Shown: piece after piece, positions 36,531 through 58,284 of the stretch
Layout: each line of letters begins with the position of its first letter
Numbering within the stretch: position 1 is the first letter of the stretch
Assembly: GCF_964199755.1 (NCBI RefSeq)
Contig: NC_133897.1
Location: 18,714,492-18,778,491, forward strand
Source: Larus michahellis
Lineage: Eukaryota > Chordata > Aves > Charadriiformes > Laridae
DNA: 64,000 nt
Direction of reading: 5' to 3'
Notes under the pieces: model-generated
Told to the model about the DNA's origin: nothing
Seen by the model: the letters and a program-made list of their open reading frames with translations, nothing else
Database searches by the model: none
Program-made: the position numbers and the translations under genes

Positions 36531-38334
36531 ATCTGGTTGAGGCAGGAGTGCTCTGTGGGCTGCCTAACTACTGCCTCTCTTTGCTTGCATGCCTGGGTGG
36601 AACACCAGGACTTTGCTACCTGTGCTAGGCAGTGACAGTCTGTGGCCCTGAGGTTACATGACTGCAGATGACGTGGGAAATGCATTGCTTCAAATCCCTA
36701 TATCCAAAGTGAGCAGTCTGATTGTCAAACTGTGGGCTGCCAGCTGGGAGACGTGTGCCCTCTGCGCCCTCACTAGCCAGTGTGCAAGGAAGAATCACAT
36801 TTCAGGAAAATGCCCACAAAGGAATGATGTGGGGTGACCTGGTGATGAGGACAGCCAGATGGGAGGTGAATTCCTGGTTTCCCCCAGGGTGGCTTATCAG
36901 TTTAGAATATATGATTCTAAAGAAAACCCAGAAGTTATTCTAGCACCAGGACCCGGAACTAACAGATGTTTATTCATGTTGAAGGTCTGCTCTTCCTCAC
37001 TTTGGGAGCTCACAGTGAGCGTGAAATTGCCATCTGCTGAGCGCTGACAGGATGAGTGGCTGCTGCTCCTCTGCTTGATGATGAGACTTGTATTTGCTGT
37101 GAATACGGTGACCTTAGGCATTATGTAGGAGGGGACAACATCAACACAGAGGCAGCCATTGTGCAAAAAGCTGTCGCTGCCTTACATGATGTCTCTGAGC
37201 TGTCAACATGTGTTAGGCACGTGCTGAGGCTCTTCAGGAATTTCTATGTTCATTTGAGTTTTCTTTTTAATTTTTAGGAAGAATTAAGTTGCCTAAGTAT
37301 TTTAACTGGGTGGTATGCTCTTTCTAGTGTACATTATAGTGATGGACAGAATTTCAGCTTATCAGTATAGGATGCCAGAAAGGCAAGATGAGCTGCTATA
37401 TTTTATACTTTATCTCTGGGAATCTTTCTTTTCAATCTGACATAAAGAAAAATTCCTGTCTCCAGCGTGATTTCAGAATCATGAGGTTTTCCATGAGGAC
37501 TGCTCTAAATTATACTTTTAAACCCTATAGCGCTTTGAGTACAATGTAACATAAGGCTACTGAAGAACTTAATCGACTTTTGTATTTGCACTGCCTTATT
37601 ATAGGTCCACAAAATTTCACTTTCCTTAATTCACATAAATGATTTCACAGCTTACTCCCGTGAGAACTGTAAAAAATTTGCCTCTTTAATCCATGTCTTA
37701 TTAATAAGAAGTATGTTATCTTTGCAGGCTGCTTTTTTATTACATACATGTTTATAAACTTCCTCATAAAATGGTCAGTCAGGTCTTGATGATCCTCAGG
37801 AACTGTAAGTGCATGTTATTTATGGGGAAAAACTGCAGAGTAAAACTGCGGTGTCTCTCTCTTACTCTTACTTTGATCAGCCAATGTCTGTTCGGGCTTT
37901 ATTTGTATTTTTTTTAGTTTTTTGAAATGCTAACTTATTATTTTTAATATTTAGGTATCAGAGAATACTGATCTGAGCATGAACTAAACTTTGATTCAGG
38001 AGAGCTCAGATACACAACAAAGCTATCAAAGGGGCTTACTTGAGCATTTATTCTGTTATCCATGTAAGGGATGACCTTTCATAACTCTCCTCACCTCATT
38101 TACGGGAAGGTAATTTTATACATCCCTGAGATGGAAAGTTTCTGCCAACCACACAACCAATGTAATCATTGCCCTTCTGCACCAGTGTTTCTGTGCCAAC
38201 AGGATATTAGTGAAGTTATCTCTTTCTCACGTCAATACAGACTCTCCTGGCATTTATCTTTATTTATTATGGGTGTGTGTATCAGAGTAATATCTTCTTC
38301 TGTTGCCGATGCATACATGGAAGTCTGCTTGTGT
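36531..38334. other. Non-coding stretch, nothing recognised
   Basis: AT-rich intergenic sequence. No coding or repeat match was found. Confidence 0.4.
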
Positions 38335-38490
38335 TTCTCTATCTGTGTCTACGCCTATGTATTTTTATCAACATGTGGTTTTAAATTATTTTGGGGAGCC
38401 ATAATGTATGCAGAATGTCAGTACCCAGGTAACCTGCTTTATAGACAGTATATCATAAGCCTGTAGAGAATTTCAGCTTCTTGAAATCCT
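38335..38490 (+). repeat. Direct duplication, copy 1
   Basis: About 150 bp here matches 40325-40480 in the same orientation. Shared stretches include 'gagaatttcagcttcttgaa', 'taacctgctttata/taacctgctttaca' and the 'atcaacatgtgg/atctacatgtgg' region. Identity is roughly 80% by eye. It could be an unnamed dispersed repeat or a local segmental duplication. Confidence 0.7.
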
Positions 38491-39261
38491 GTGACTGAGA
38501 GAGCACTGAGTTGAACCCCCATTTGAACTTATCCTCTGGAGCATTTATTTTCAAACTTAGGTTAAGGAAGATCCCTAGGCAGTATTGGATTTCAAACCCA
38601 AGGTCTTCCTGGATCTCTTGTGCCTACTGCTCCTTCTTCATCTCAATTAATATGCAGAAGTTTATTCTCTTGGAAATATTGTGATGCAGCTCTGTTTCCT
38701 GTCATGACTTCTCATAGTAACTGAGTGTTGGCTACAATGTGTAGGTGATGTGTTTGGCACAAGCACAGGATTTTCAGCTCAGCTCAGTACATCAGCAAAT
38801 AGAATGACCACATCTAGTACAGGGCCACTTTACAAATCTGTGTTTGATCTTCAGTTTATCTTCCTTTTCAATGATATTTACTGCCTCACAGCTCCTAAAC
38901 CCCTCCTGCTAATTAAGTAGCAACAGATACTTGTATGCGTCAAATCAAGGATTTCTGTCTCATGTTCTATATGTTTTCTTTTCTCTTTAAGAGAGGAAGT
39001 ACATTTTCTAGGTATACTTCAGTATCAACTTTGTTTTGTGTAGGTATGCTGTGGTACACTGAGAATGGACAGGTTTTGTACAGTTCCTTTTTGTAAAGTA
39101 ACAGTTTCATGGGAGCGCTCGAAGTGTGAAACAGTTAATATTTTGACAGTAGATCAAGTTCCTGTTTTAAGGCAAAGTTCCTGTTCCACTCTTTACCTGA
39201 CACAAAGTAAGAAAGAAAAGCTGAAGCTAAGCTAACATCAAGAAGCAGCCATAAATGTCCT

Positions 39262-39740
39262 GCCATAGAATCATAGAATGGTTTGGGATGGAAGAGACCT
39301 TAAAGATCTTCTTGTTCCAACCTCCCTGCCATGGACAGGGACACCTCCCACTAGACCAGGCTGCTCAAAGCCCCATCCAGCCTGGCCTTGAACACCTCCA
39401 GGGATGGGGCAGCCACAGCTTCTCTGGGCAACCGGTGCCAGTGTCTCACCACCCTTACAGTAAAGAATTTCTTCCTGATATCTAATCTAAATCTCCCCTC
39501 TTTCAGTTTAAAAGCATTACCCCTTGTCCCATTACTCCACTCCCTGATCAAGAGTCCCTCCCCATCTTTCCTGTAGGCCCCCTTTAGGTGCTGGAAGGCC
39601 ACTATAAGGTCTCCCTGGAGCCTTCTCTTCTCCAGACTGAACAACCCCAACTCTCTCAGCCTGTCTTCATAGGAGAAGTGCTCCAGCCCTCTGATAAATT
39701 TCATGGCCTTCCTCTGACCCGCTCCAACAGATCCATGTCC
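39262..39740 (-). mobile_element. CR1 LINE 3' end (-)
   Basis: It starts 'atagaatcatagaatggttt'. The minus strand reads a largely open KFIRGLEHFSYEDRLRELGL-type C-terminal ORF2 segment and the following 3' UTR. The open frame at 39351-39704 is 117 codons, suggesting a younger copy than its neighbours. Confidence 0.93.
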
Positions 39741-40324
39741 TTCCTGTGCTGAGGACTATCAGCTACTGTGGGAAGTCACATGGACAACTAAATAAAAGCT
39801 GATGAGGAGATTTGTACCCTGCCTGAAGCATAAGTGACAGAGACAGCAAGGTGAGGAACTTCACCAAAGCCCGTCCAGTTTGAAACCTTAGCCCTTGCGC
39901 AAATTTTGAGTGAGAGATATAACCATGAGCAAAGAATTTGTATGGGCCCTGTGTGAGCTCATCAGAGGTTTGACTGCCAGGGCCTCAGGCACTCAGCGCA
40001 ATGGCACAGCTGAGGGCAATCCCATTCCTTGGGGAGGAGGGGAAAGGGTCTCAGAGGGGTTGTGTGGAGGCTGTGGCCAGGACCCACCCCCAGCACGTGG
40101 AAACTGCCTGCATTTGACCATGGCTCCTTATCTAGGTCTAGACCCGGAAAACTTAACAGCCGACCCGTGTGCCAACAGGGTGTTAAGAGAAGCACGCTCC
40201 TTCTCATGATGTCAGTCCAGAGTCTCCTGACTTTTGTCTTTACTAATTGTTGACGGCCTTATCTATCAGAGCCACGTACTATTTTAATGCAGATTCACAC
40301 ATAAATGCATGAATTCTGCTTGCT

Positions 40325-40480
40325 GGATCTATCTGTCTATGTTTTTATCTACATGTGGATTTAAACTTTTGTGGGAAGCCAAAATGTTTGCAGAAATGTC
40401 AGAACTAGGGTAACCTGCTTTACATGCAATATACTAGAAACCTATAGAGAATTTCAGCTTCTTGAACTCCTGTCAGCTTG
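40325..40480 (+). repeat. Direct duplication, copy 2
   Basis: Partner of 38335-38490, same orientation, about 2 kb apart. The CR1 at 39262-39740 lies between the copies. Confidence 0.7.
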
Positions 40481-41234
40481 GCAGTGCATTCCCTAGAACG
40501 TTAACATGTCATACAGAGACTGCATGTCCTTGGGAAAAGACCTCATTGGTCCCTGAGTAGTGACAGACATGTTAGTTATTCTCATAAATGAACCAGAGTG
40601 CATCCTGATACCACCTTGGTCTTCCACGGGTACCTTCATCTTTATTCACCCTTCTCTTTTTCTTCACTGGTCACTGGAATATTGTTTAGGGAAATCACCC
40701 CTGTTCAGTTAGCAATCTTCTCAGATTACTAATTGTAAAAAACAAATGTAATCGTGGCCTTCTTTCTTTCCCTTTCTTGGATAGGAATCATCCTCTAGCT
40801 GTAAGAGTCCTTTTCCTTCCTTTCCCAGGCCATTCCTCAAGTGCTCATTGCTCACACTTGCAGTGGGAGTGCAGTGGCCACCTGCATTGGTCAAACAGCC
40901 AACACTCTACAACGGTCCACTGCCTTTGCTGACCAGACCTCCATAAACTGTAGAAGGCACGTAGACACTCATCTCCAGTGTCAGCAGATGCTTATACTAT
41001 CACCATGTAGAGTGGGTGGGCAATTCTAGGTAAAGATTTATGTGTGCTACATTTAGTATTGAAGTCTGCAGCAGACTCTCCCCTCACGGTTCATGTGCCT
41101 ATCTGCCATTTCCATAAAGTCTGTTTAGAAAAATAATTTCTTATAAAGGACGGTTCTGACGGTAAAGCAGAAGTTAGGCTGTCCAGATTCTTCTGGCTCA
41201 TTTTAAGATCACAGGATTACAGAAATAAGTTTTT

Positions 41235-42292
41235 AGGAAGAGCCAAATTGCCACATCCAGAGAGTAGTGGTCAACGGTTCAATGTCCAGATGGAGATCAG
41301 TGACGAGTGCTGTCCATCAGGGTTCCATACTGGGACCAGGTACTGTTTAATATCTTCATCAATGACATAGACAGTGGGATCGAATGCACCCTCAGCAAAT
41401 TTTCAGATGACACCAAGCTAAGTGGTGCAGTTGACTTGCCTGAGGGATGGGATGCTGTCCAGAGGGATCTGGACAAGCTCAAGAAGTTGGCCCATGTGAA
41501 CCTCATGAAGTTCAACCAGGCCAAGTGCAGGGTCCTGCACCTGGGTCGGGGCACCCCGCAGTATCAATAAAGGCTGGGGTATGAAGGGATTGAGAGTAAC
41601 CCTGTGGAGAAGGCCTTGGGGGTACTGGTGGATGAAAACCAACATGAGCCAGCAATGTGTGCTTGCAGCCCAGAAAGACAATTGTATCCTGGGCTGCATC
41701 AAAAGCAGCGTGGCCAGCAAATTGAGGGAGTTGGTTCTGCCCCTCTATTCAGCTGTGGTGAGACCCCACCTCGAGTACTGCCTCCAGCTCTGGAGACCTC
41801 AGCACAGAAAGACGTGGACCATTTGGAGTGGGTCCAGAGGAGGGCCACAAAAATGATCGGAGGGCTGAAGCACTTCTGCTGTGAGGATAGACTGAGAGAG
41901 TTGGGGCTGTTCAGCCTGGAGAATAGAAGGCTCCAGGGAGACCTTATTGTAGCCTTTCAGTACTTAAAGGGAGCTTATAAGAAAGATGGGGACAGGCTTT
42001 TTTGCAGGGCTTGTTGCAACAGGACAAGGGGTAATGGTTATATACTAAAAGAGGGAAGATTTAGACTGGAATAAAGAAATTTTTTATGATGAGGGTGGTG
42101 AAACACTGGAACAGATTACCCAGAGAGGTGGTAGAAGCCCCCTCCCTGGAAACATTTAAGGTCAGGTTGGATAGGGGTCTGAGCAACCTGATCAAGTTGG
42201 AGATGTCCCTGCTCATTGCAGGGGGGTTGGACTAGGTGACCTGTAAATGTTCCTTCCAACCCCACCCGTGCTATGATTCTATGATTCTATTT
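41235..42292 (+). mobile_element. CR1 LINE 3' part (+)
   Basis: Plus-strand sequence encodes the reverse-transcriptase region with a [11 protein letters not shown] stretch (FADD box altered to FSDD) at about 41400. It continues through the ORF2 tail (RRATKMIGGLKHFC) and the 3' UTR to the terminal 'ctatgattctatgattctat' at 42271-42290. It is about 1.06 kb, 5' truncated, with broken frames. Confidence 0.95.
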
Positions 42293-43666
42293 CTAATCCC
42301 TTTGAGGTCTCATGCATTATTGTGAATGGGGTGAGTTAAAAAAAAATCAATAAACAAAAGACCAACAACCCATTCTTTACTGTGGAGGGCTGTATATTGA
42401 TGTGGAACAGAACCTCAACAGGCAGGCAGACCGAAAGAGTGATTAGTTTCGGCACAGCAGTCCATTATTGGTCCTCTCCCAAAGTCTCCTTTCTCAGCTT
42501 TGTGACTGTCCACTCAGAGAGTTCTTGTCATGCAAGATATGCAAGATAACATAACCCTGGTGGGGAGTGCCCTGCTGAGGGATAAGCAAGGTAATTCACC
42601 TTTACGGGAAACTGGGTCAAGAATATGTCATCTTCCTTATGTTTTCATTTGAAGCAACATCATGATACCTGTCTCTGAAGGGGATCTTCTCTGTGATTTT
42701 GAAGGTTGAAAGGGGTGGGTTTGATTCTCCTTGTTCTTTTGTTGGTGTTTCTTTAGTTCATTCAGGAAAATATGCAGGTGACAAAGATTACATTATGCTT
42801 TCTTCTAGGTTAATTTTCTATGACACGAGATGATAAGAAATGCCATTTCACTTTACACTTTGAACCTTTTCTATAGCTTTCAGAAGTAATCATAAATTGT
42901 TTGAACTTTGCTCAAATATCAGAATAATAAAGGAAAATAATAAGCTATCTTTTCAGGAAGCTCTTTTATTTTATGTGACTGGAATAAAGCCTGTAATTAT
43001 GGTCTTGGGCAATTATATGTTTATGATATTTTTGAACTTTAAAACTAGCTATATCAATACTGAACATTATGAGTGCTTTGGAATTGTATGCCCCATACAA
43101 TTTGTAAACTAAAGTATGGTATAACTTTATTTTAGCTTCAAAGAAAAACTTTTTTACATGGGACAGACCCAGGTCTTCAAGGCAGCATAAAGTGATTTCT
43201 TAGTGTTTTATGAATGCAGCAAAGAGAGTCCTTGTCTTCAGTCCAGCCTCTGTCTCATCCACAATCATACCTTGGCCCAGAAAAAGCCCCACACAGGTGA
43301 AAATTGCCGGTGAATTTTTGACACTTTGGGAAGCCATAGGCTCTTTTCTTTTATATGATATACTATGTAGAAAAACATTGGTATCAGCTGAGGTCTGAGC
43401 TCTAAGAGGATTCATTTTTACAAGCAATGCCAAAAGTCAGACTTGCAGAACTGCTGCATCTTTTGCCTGAGAGCCCTTGACCACCCACTTCAGGGTGACT
43501 GTTGAGCTACACGTACAAACAGGGAGGCACCTAGATCTTCCTCTTTACTATTTATCTCAAGGCTGGACACAGCCTTTGTCTTACTCATCTTTCTTCCGTC
43601 CAGAAGTCCTTATGCTCTGTGGCAGACCTCTGTGCTCTGCTGGTGCATTGTATATGTATGTGGCCG
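42293..43666. other. Non-coding stretch, nothing recognised
   Basis: No exon or repeat supported. Confidence 0.4.
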
Positions 43667-44148
43667 TGTCTTGGGTCTGGTTGGGGTGGAGTTAATTTTC
43701 TTCATGCAGACTATATGGTGCTCTGATTTAGATTTGTGACCAATGGGGGTTGGGTATTGCCAAGCAGTGCTTGCACAGAATCAAGTCTTTCTGTTTCTCA
43801 CTCTACCCAGTGGTCTGGGGGCAGGCAAGAGGCTGGGAGGTGACACAACTGGGACAGCTGACCTGAATTGACCAAACACATATTTCATACCACATTCAGC
43901 AATAAAAGTGGGGGAAGTTTCTCCAAAGTAGGCGTTGCTCAGGGACTGGCTGGGCATCAGTCAGCTCATGAGAGACAGTGAGTGATTGCCTTTGCATCAC
44001 CTGTTTTTTCTTTCCTTTTCCCTCACTTATTAAACTGTCTTTAATTTGCTTTTTCCGATTGTCTCCCCCATCCCACTGGGTGGAGAGTGAGCAAGTGACT
44101 GGGTGGGGTCCTAACTGATGGCTGGGGTCAATGCACCATAGACTGTCA
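43667..44148 (+). mobile_element. ERVL-type solo LTR (about 480 bp)
   Basis: It starts TGTCTTGGGTCTGGTTGGGG and ends near 'catagactgtca'. Internal landmarks are typical of a common avian ERV LTR: 'cagtgcttgcacagaatcaa', 'gggacagctgacc', an AATAAA in 'cagcaataaaagt' at about 43900, 'attaaactgtctttaa' and 'gattgtctcccccatcccac'. No internal proviral sequence adjoins it. Orientation is plus. Confidence 0.85.
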
Positions 44149-45849
44149 CATTTACCCAGTTATAAAGAAAAATTACTGTCTAGCTTTGCTATGGCAGCAA
44201 GAATTGATCTCTGCAATTTCATATTATGAGGGGCAGAGCTGGGCCACTTCTGCTCTGCTGCCCATTCTGGAAATCTAGCACAGAGATTTTTCTTCATTGT
44301 GCTTCACTTCTGAAAATTGTTCAGTTTCTTCTGTGAGGTAGAAAGACGTCTGTCATGTTGTCATAGCATGAGAAAGGAATTTGAAAGGTCAGCAGTTTGT
44401 TGCTCTCCACAGGGTAGGATGTACTGTGTCTACACCATTTCTGAAGAAATCAGAAGTTATTACTATTACTAGCCTTTTCTAAAAAACTTCAGCAAGGGAG
44501 ATGGGCACTTCTATTTTGGGTTTTGTCCCAGGTGAACTGGGAATTTTTAGAGAAATTGCTCCCTAACTGTACCTCATCAGAATCCTCTATCCATTTGCAT
44601 AGTGTCTCAGTGATTGGGGCAGAAAAACATAATCATGCCTTGCACTTTGGGTGCAGCACAGCAGAATGGTTTTTACCCCTGCACAGCAGAAACTTCCAAA
44701 TATTCCCAGCACTATCTGAATTCTGTTGGCAGACCTCTACTGACTCTACTGGGAGAAGGGAAGGGTAAACCAAAATCTTTGGGACCTACGTCATTTTGAC
44801 CTTGCTTACTGAAGTGAACTGCGGATTTATAAGGAAGACTATAGCCAGAAAGAGGGATAAACTGTCATTTGGTGGGTATGTCCACTTTAAGACTTTGCTG
44901 GTGGACACTCACCTAGCTGATAGGTCTACAGTCTTCAGCAGTGAATCCAGGAGCTAAAGGTAGATGTTTATAGTCCCCCAGTGGGATGAGGAGACGAGAG
45001 CCTCAGAAGGCTGACCAACAATAAATGCAGAGATTAAGGCATGGGAAGAAGTTCTACCTACCAGTGCCCACAGCTCTTCTGGGTGTGAACAGGATGGCTA
45101 CAAGGGATCTTTTGTGTTGAGGGTAGAGGCATCTTGTCAATTCACCTCCAGATTAGATGGCTGCTGGGTGAGCAAGTTTTTCTTATTTTTTAATCAAGTT
45201 GTATTTTAAGTGCCTAACATTCACTTAAATCCTGGTGCAGCTACTGAAATCTAGTATAGACACAACAGATCTATTGTAGATACTATTGTAGTTATACTTT
45301 GCAGGTCCTTTCCTGCAAAGCTGCTTTCCAGCTGGGCAGCCCCCAGCATACACTGGTGCATGGACTAGTATAGCTACAAACGATCTTATAGAACTTTCCA
45401 GCTGAGACTACTGGACTTGATCCCTTCAGAGGTTACTTATGGATATTCTGTTTGTTTTGCTTTTAAGAAGATAGCAGTTTTTAGAAAGGAAGCTCAATTT
45501 TGCTTTTAATGTCCTGGTGGACTCAGAAATATTTTGGGACTATTTATCTTTTGACAAGGCTTTTTATGCTTACATATTTAAATGCTCCTACTTAGTAAAA
45601 GAATGCAGCTGTGGAATCAAACATGAAACTCAGGTTTTAAGTTCATAGTTTGTGCTTAGTTTTCACAAATGGTGCCTCCAACAAATAGATGGGGCTTTAA
45701 ACACTAGTTCAGATTTGTTGATATTAAGAACAAATCAAATCGAGTTGTTACTTTAAAGACAGTCTTTCAATAATTTTTTATGGCCTATTTCATGGCAAGG
45801 ATATCTCCAATTTATGTGTAATTTGTCTAACAGAAACTAGCAGTCAATC
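44149..45849. other. Non-coding stretch, nothing recognised
   Basis: No coding exon or named repeat could be supported. Confidence 0.4.
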
Positions 45850-47800
45850 ACCAAGGGGAGCTTCTCCGGAGCTGGCGCCATCAATAGCACAGGGTGCACA
45901 GGGGGTTTTCCTGAGGCAAGGAAACACCAGGGCAGCAGAGAGACCTGCCAGGAGCCAGCAGCTCGCAGGAGATGCTGACGAGGCCTGAGCCTTGCCAGAG
46001 CAACCACGACCACCCCCACATCTATAAAAAGCAGCGCAAATGACCAGAGTGGGCAAACAGAGCGTGGTGCGTCAGCTGGGGCATTGCACGGCAGTTTGTG
46101 TGGCAGTTTGCATGGCAGTTTGCACAAGTAGGGCATAGTCACCCTACCAACTCAAGAGGTGAGTTCCATCAGTGGTTGTTACTCTCTCAGAAGGAGCTTC
46201 GTTATGGTATCCACCCAGAGGAAAGACATCCTCTGCACTCGTCAGAATGCATGTGGCAACCCAGACAGAGCTCCCATGGAAACATGCAGCCACCCAGATC
46301 TCAGGCTGCAGAGTGCCAGAGCCTTTTGCTGGTAATGGATGGCACTAGTGAGAACAGCTCTGTGAGGTGTGAGCAGGTGGACGATCTGCTCAGCCTGGTG
46401 GCAGAGCTATGAGAGGAAGTACAAAGGTTAAGGAGCATCAGGAAGTCTGAAAAAGACTGGTGGAACCATGCTCTGCCCTCCCTGAGACAGAAACAGGAAC
46501 TGCTACCAGAAAAGAAACACGATCAAGGGGATCCTGTATCCTCCCCCCACCAGGCTGATGGCAGTAGCTTAAAGGAAAAGAGCAAATGGAGGCAAGTCCA
46601 CACTCGGGCAGCAGGCGAACACCCTCCTTGCCCACCTCGCCTTCCCAGGCGCCTCTGTCCAACAGGGATCAGGCTCTAGATGTGGAAGGCCACTCAATAG
46701 ATGATATCGATGATGGACTACCTACATCAGAGGTGTTGCCAAGGTCAGAAAGGCCTACTCCCTATATCAAGACCACCTCCACGAGGAAAAAAAGACCGAT
46801 TATAGTTGTAGGTGACTCCCATCTGAGTAGAACAGAGGGTCCAATATGCTGGCCAGACCCTCCTCTTAGGGAAGCCTGCTGCCTCCCTGGGGCCCAAGTC
46901 AAGGAAAATTCCTAGGCTGGTAGGGCCCTCGGACTATTACCCATCACTGTTCTTCCATGTGGGTGGTGATGAAGCCACAATGCATAATCCAACGGTGATT
47001 AAAAGAGACTGCAGAGCCTTAGGATGGTTGGTAAGGGAATAAGGAGCACAGTTTATTTTTCTCCTCTCTCTGCCCAGTTGCGAGCAACCGCATTGGAAGA
47101 AACAGAGAGGTCCAGTCTATTAATACATGGCTCCGTGGCTGGTGTCACTGACATGATTTTGGGTTTTTTGATAATGGGATGGCCTACACGGCACCAAGAT
47201 TGCTAGCATTAGATGGGATTCACCTTTCTGAAAGGGGGAAGAGGGTCTTTGCTCACAAGCTAGCGGGACTCATTGACAGAGCTTTAAACCAGGCTTGAGG
47301 AGGCAAGGGGACAATATCAGGCTTGCCCATGAAAAGCTGTGGGATGACATGCCACGGTTAAAGTGACAGGGTGGTAGTGAGAGCCGTCAGCCTGTTGCTC
47401 TGAGATGTGCTGCCTACACTGCAGCACACCTGAAGTCTTACAGAGATGAGCCAGGGGCTCCTGAGGTAATGGGAGCCGACAAAGAATCACCAGGGAAATA
47501 CCTCAAAGGAATTAAGGGGTGTTCCTTGAAGAAGGTGACATGGCTGAAAGCCCAGCTGAAGTGCCTCTACACCAATGCATGCAGCATGGGGAACATACAG
47601 GAGGAGCTGGAAATCATTATGCAGCAGGAAAGCTATGAAATAGTTGCCATCATGGAAACATGGTGGGATGAATCCCGTGACTGTAGTGTGGTTATCGATG
47701 GCTACAAGCTGTTCAGAAAGATAGGCAAAGAAGGAGAGAGAAAAGAAGTGACACTTCTCCAAAAGTATCACATCTGAGCCTACTGTTCTCCTCAGCCAGA
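45850..47800 (+). mobile_element. CR1 LINE 5' half (+): 5' UTR, ORF1 region, start of ORF2
   Basis: At 46793-46900 the plus strand reads a PIIVVGDSHLSRTEG stretch, the esterase-like motif of CR1 ORF1. At 47550-47750 it reads the N-terminal endonuclease part of ORF2 (LYTNACSMGNIQEELE..., with EIVAIMETWWDES). The element stops at about 47.8 kb before the rest of ORF2. Frames are broken between segments. CR1 copies are usually 5' truncated, so retaining the 5' half and lacking the 3' half is atypical. The 5' boundary is approximate. Confidence 0.8.
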
Positions 47801-47936
47801 AGGCACTCAAATCACTGTCATTTACCAGTGTCAAGAATACCAGGCTGCAGGGTGTTTTTTGGACTTGGAAAGGTGCTTCCTATCACTGTTACTGCACAAA
47901 GCTCTGGGGTACCACACCACTGAGGTTGCTGTGGCT

Positions 47937-48140
47937 TAGAATCATTGAATCATAGAATGTGTTGGGTTGGAAGGGACCTTTAAAGGTCATTTAGTCCAAC
48001 CCCCCTGCAGTAAGCAGGGACATCTTTAACTAGATCAGGTTGCTCAGAGCCTCATCAAGCCTGGCCTTGAATGTCTCCAGGGATGGGGCCTCCACCACCT
48101 CTCTGGGCAACCTGTTCCAGTGTCTCACCATCCTCATTTA
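47937..48140 (-). mobile_element. CR1 LINE 3' end (-), short
   Basis: It begins 'tagaatcattgaatcataga' with 'tgggttggaagggacc' and the usual 3' UTR. It is about 200 bp, head-to-head with the preceding 5'-half CR1. Confidence 0.93.
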
Positions 48141-49279
48141 GTCATTGCCCACTGCAATCACTAAACCCTGTTTCAAAGTCTTCTATTTCTTCAGCTCTCA
48201 CTCCCATGTTTTGTAAACCTGTTTACTGAGAGTGCAAATACAGCAAGATGTCCATCACCACTTTCTGTGTTTTGCTGCCAGGCAGAATAATAATCCTTAG
48301 TGTCAAAGTAATGACTGCAGCAGATTCGGGAAAAACAGGAAAGAAGTCTAGGCTGTCTAGTTGCTGGTACAAAAAGTGGGAGCTGCCTGCATGCTCCTGT
48401 TGCTATGGGCTGGATGAGGTTATCCTGTGGCCAAGGGATGGGTGCCGCACAGCACAGCCCGAGGGCCACGCTGGGCATGCAGCACAGCACTGGCTCACTG
48501 CTATGTGATCTCTTAACTCCTCGATATGCAATGGTCTCCTGCTCAGCATCACTACAACTTATCCCTCACTTTTTACTTTTGCAGCCTCTTTCTTACAACG
48601 CAGAAGCTAGGTCTGGATTTAATACTGTAACATCAGTCTAATCTTTTCCATTATATACCATGGGAGTCCCTTCCCTAGGCCTGTTCTCTGTTCATATACC
48701 CAAGGATCACATTAATCCTGTTTACCACAGGGAGTTCAAGACATAAGATCCCAAATGCAAACTCCAAAATTACTTATAATCCCAGCTCTCCACTACGCGT
48801 GAGCTTTCATGAGACAACTGTGCACATCACAGTCTTGCTCCCAGATGTGCTCTTTCCTCCTGCCGTACCTCACCCTCCCCCTTGCACAGGCCTGACACTT
48901 GCCCGATCCCCCCCACTGAGTTCGGTCAGCTCATTAGACACACAGTCACTTTCTTTTTGCAGGATTACAGTGTGAAGCTAAACCAGGCGCCAGGCAAGTG
49001 CCTGAGCAAGAGGGAAGGGTGCAGTGAAGGCACCTGGCTGGCAAGACTCCACAGTGCCAGCAAGCAGCTCCAACAGCCATCAAACAACATGGCACCTACA
49101 GCAGCAGAGTCTGCCTCACCCTCTCCTGTGCAAAAGGACGCTTTGTTTCACTTCACTGCAGATCATTCTGCAGATCGTGGCTTTTGGTGTAGCTTCAGAG
49201 ACAGCCATGGCAGCTGCCTGGAGCAGGAACTGAGCTGCATAAGCGGGAGGCATGTGGACGGCGGAGAGAGGTTGGAAAC
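48141..49279. other. PTCHD3 upstream flank, nothing recognised
   Basis: Mixed-composition sequence before the CpG island. No exon was recognised. Confidence 0.4.
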
Positions 49280-49774
49280 ACCATCACCACAGGCTGAGGG
49301 GGTATCTCCCCGCCCCGCCGCCGCTCCAGAAAAGCGGAGCAGGGCCATGCCGGGCCTGTAGCCTGCCCCGCGGGAGCCGGCCGGCACGGTGGCATTGGCA
49401 GGATGGGGCTTCGGTCAGCGCTGAGCTCGACGGGCGCTGTAATGGCCCCGAGGCCACGGCGGGACAGGGTCCCCTCAGGGCCAAAGCGGATAGGGGAGGC
49501 GAGGGGGCGGTGGGAGCCTCATGTCCCCGCCTGCCTGTCCCGGGGAGGCGGCGGAAGCCCCGCTGAGGGGGAGGGTGCGGCGGAGGGCGCGGCTACCTGC
49601 CCCGCCGGGAGGGCCCTGGCCGCGCCGCGGAGGAACGCTCATTCCCTCCGCGGCTCCGTCGGGCAGAAGGCGTCTGTCATCAGGGGCGGCAAGTGGCCGT
49701 GCTGCCGGGTCCCGGCGTGAAGCGCGCCCGCGGCGGGGGAGTTGCCGTCGGCAGCCCCTGCCCTCGCCTCACCC

Positions 49775-58284
<8,510 letters not shown>

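Noticed and set aside
49742-49774. Upstream TTG start extending PTCHD3 by 11 codons
   Set aside because: The ATG at 49775 has a good start context and the extension adds no conserved sequence.
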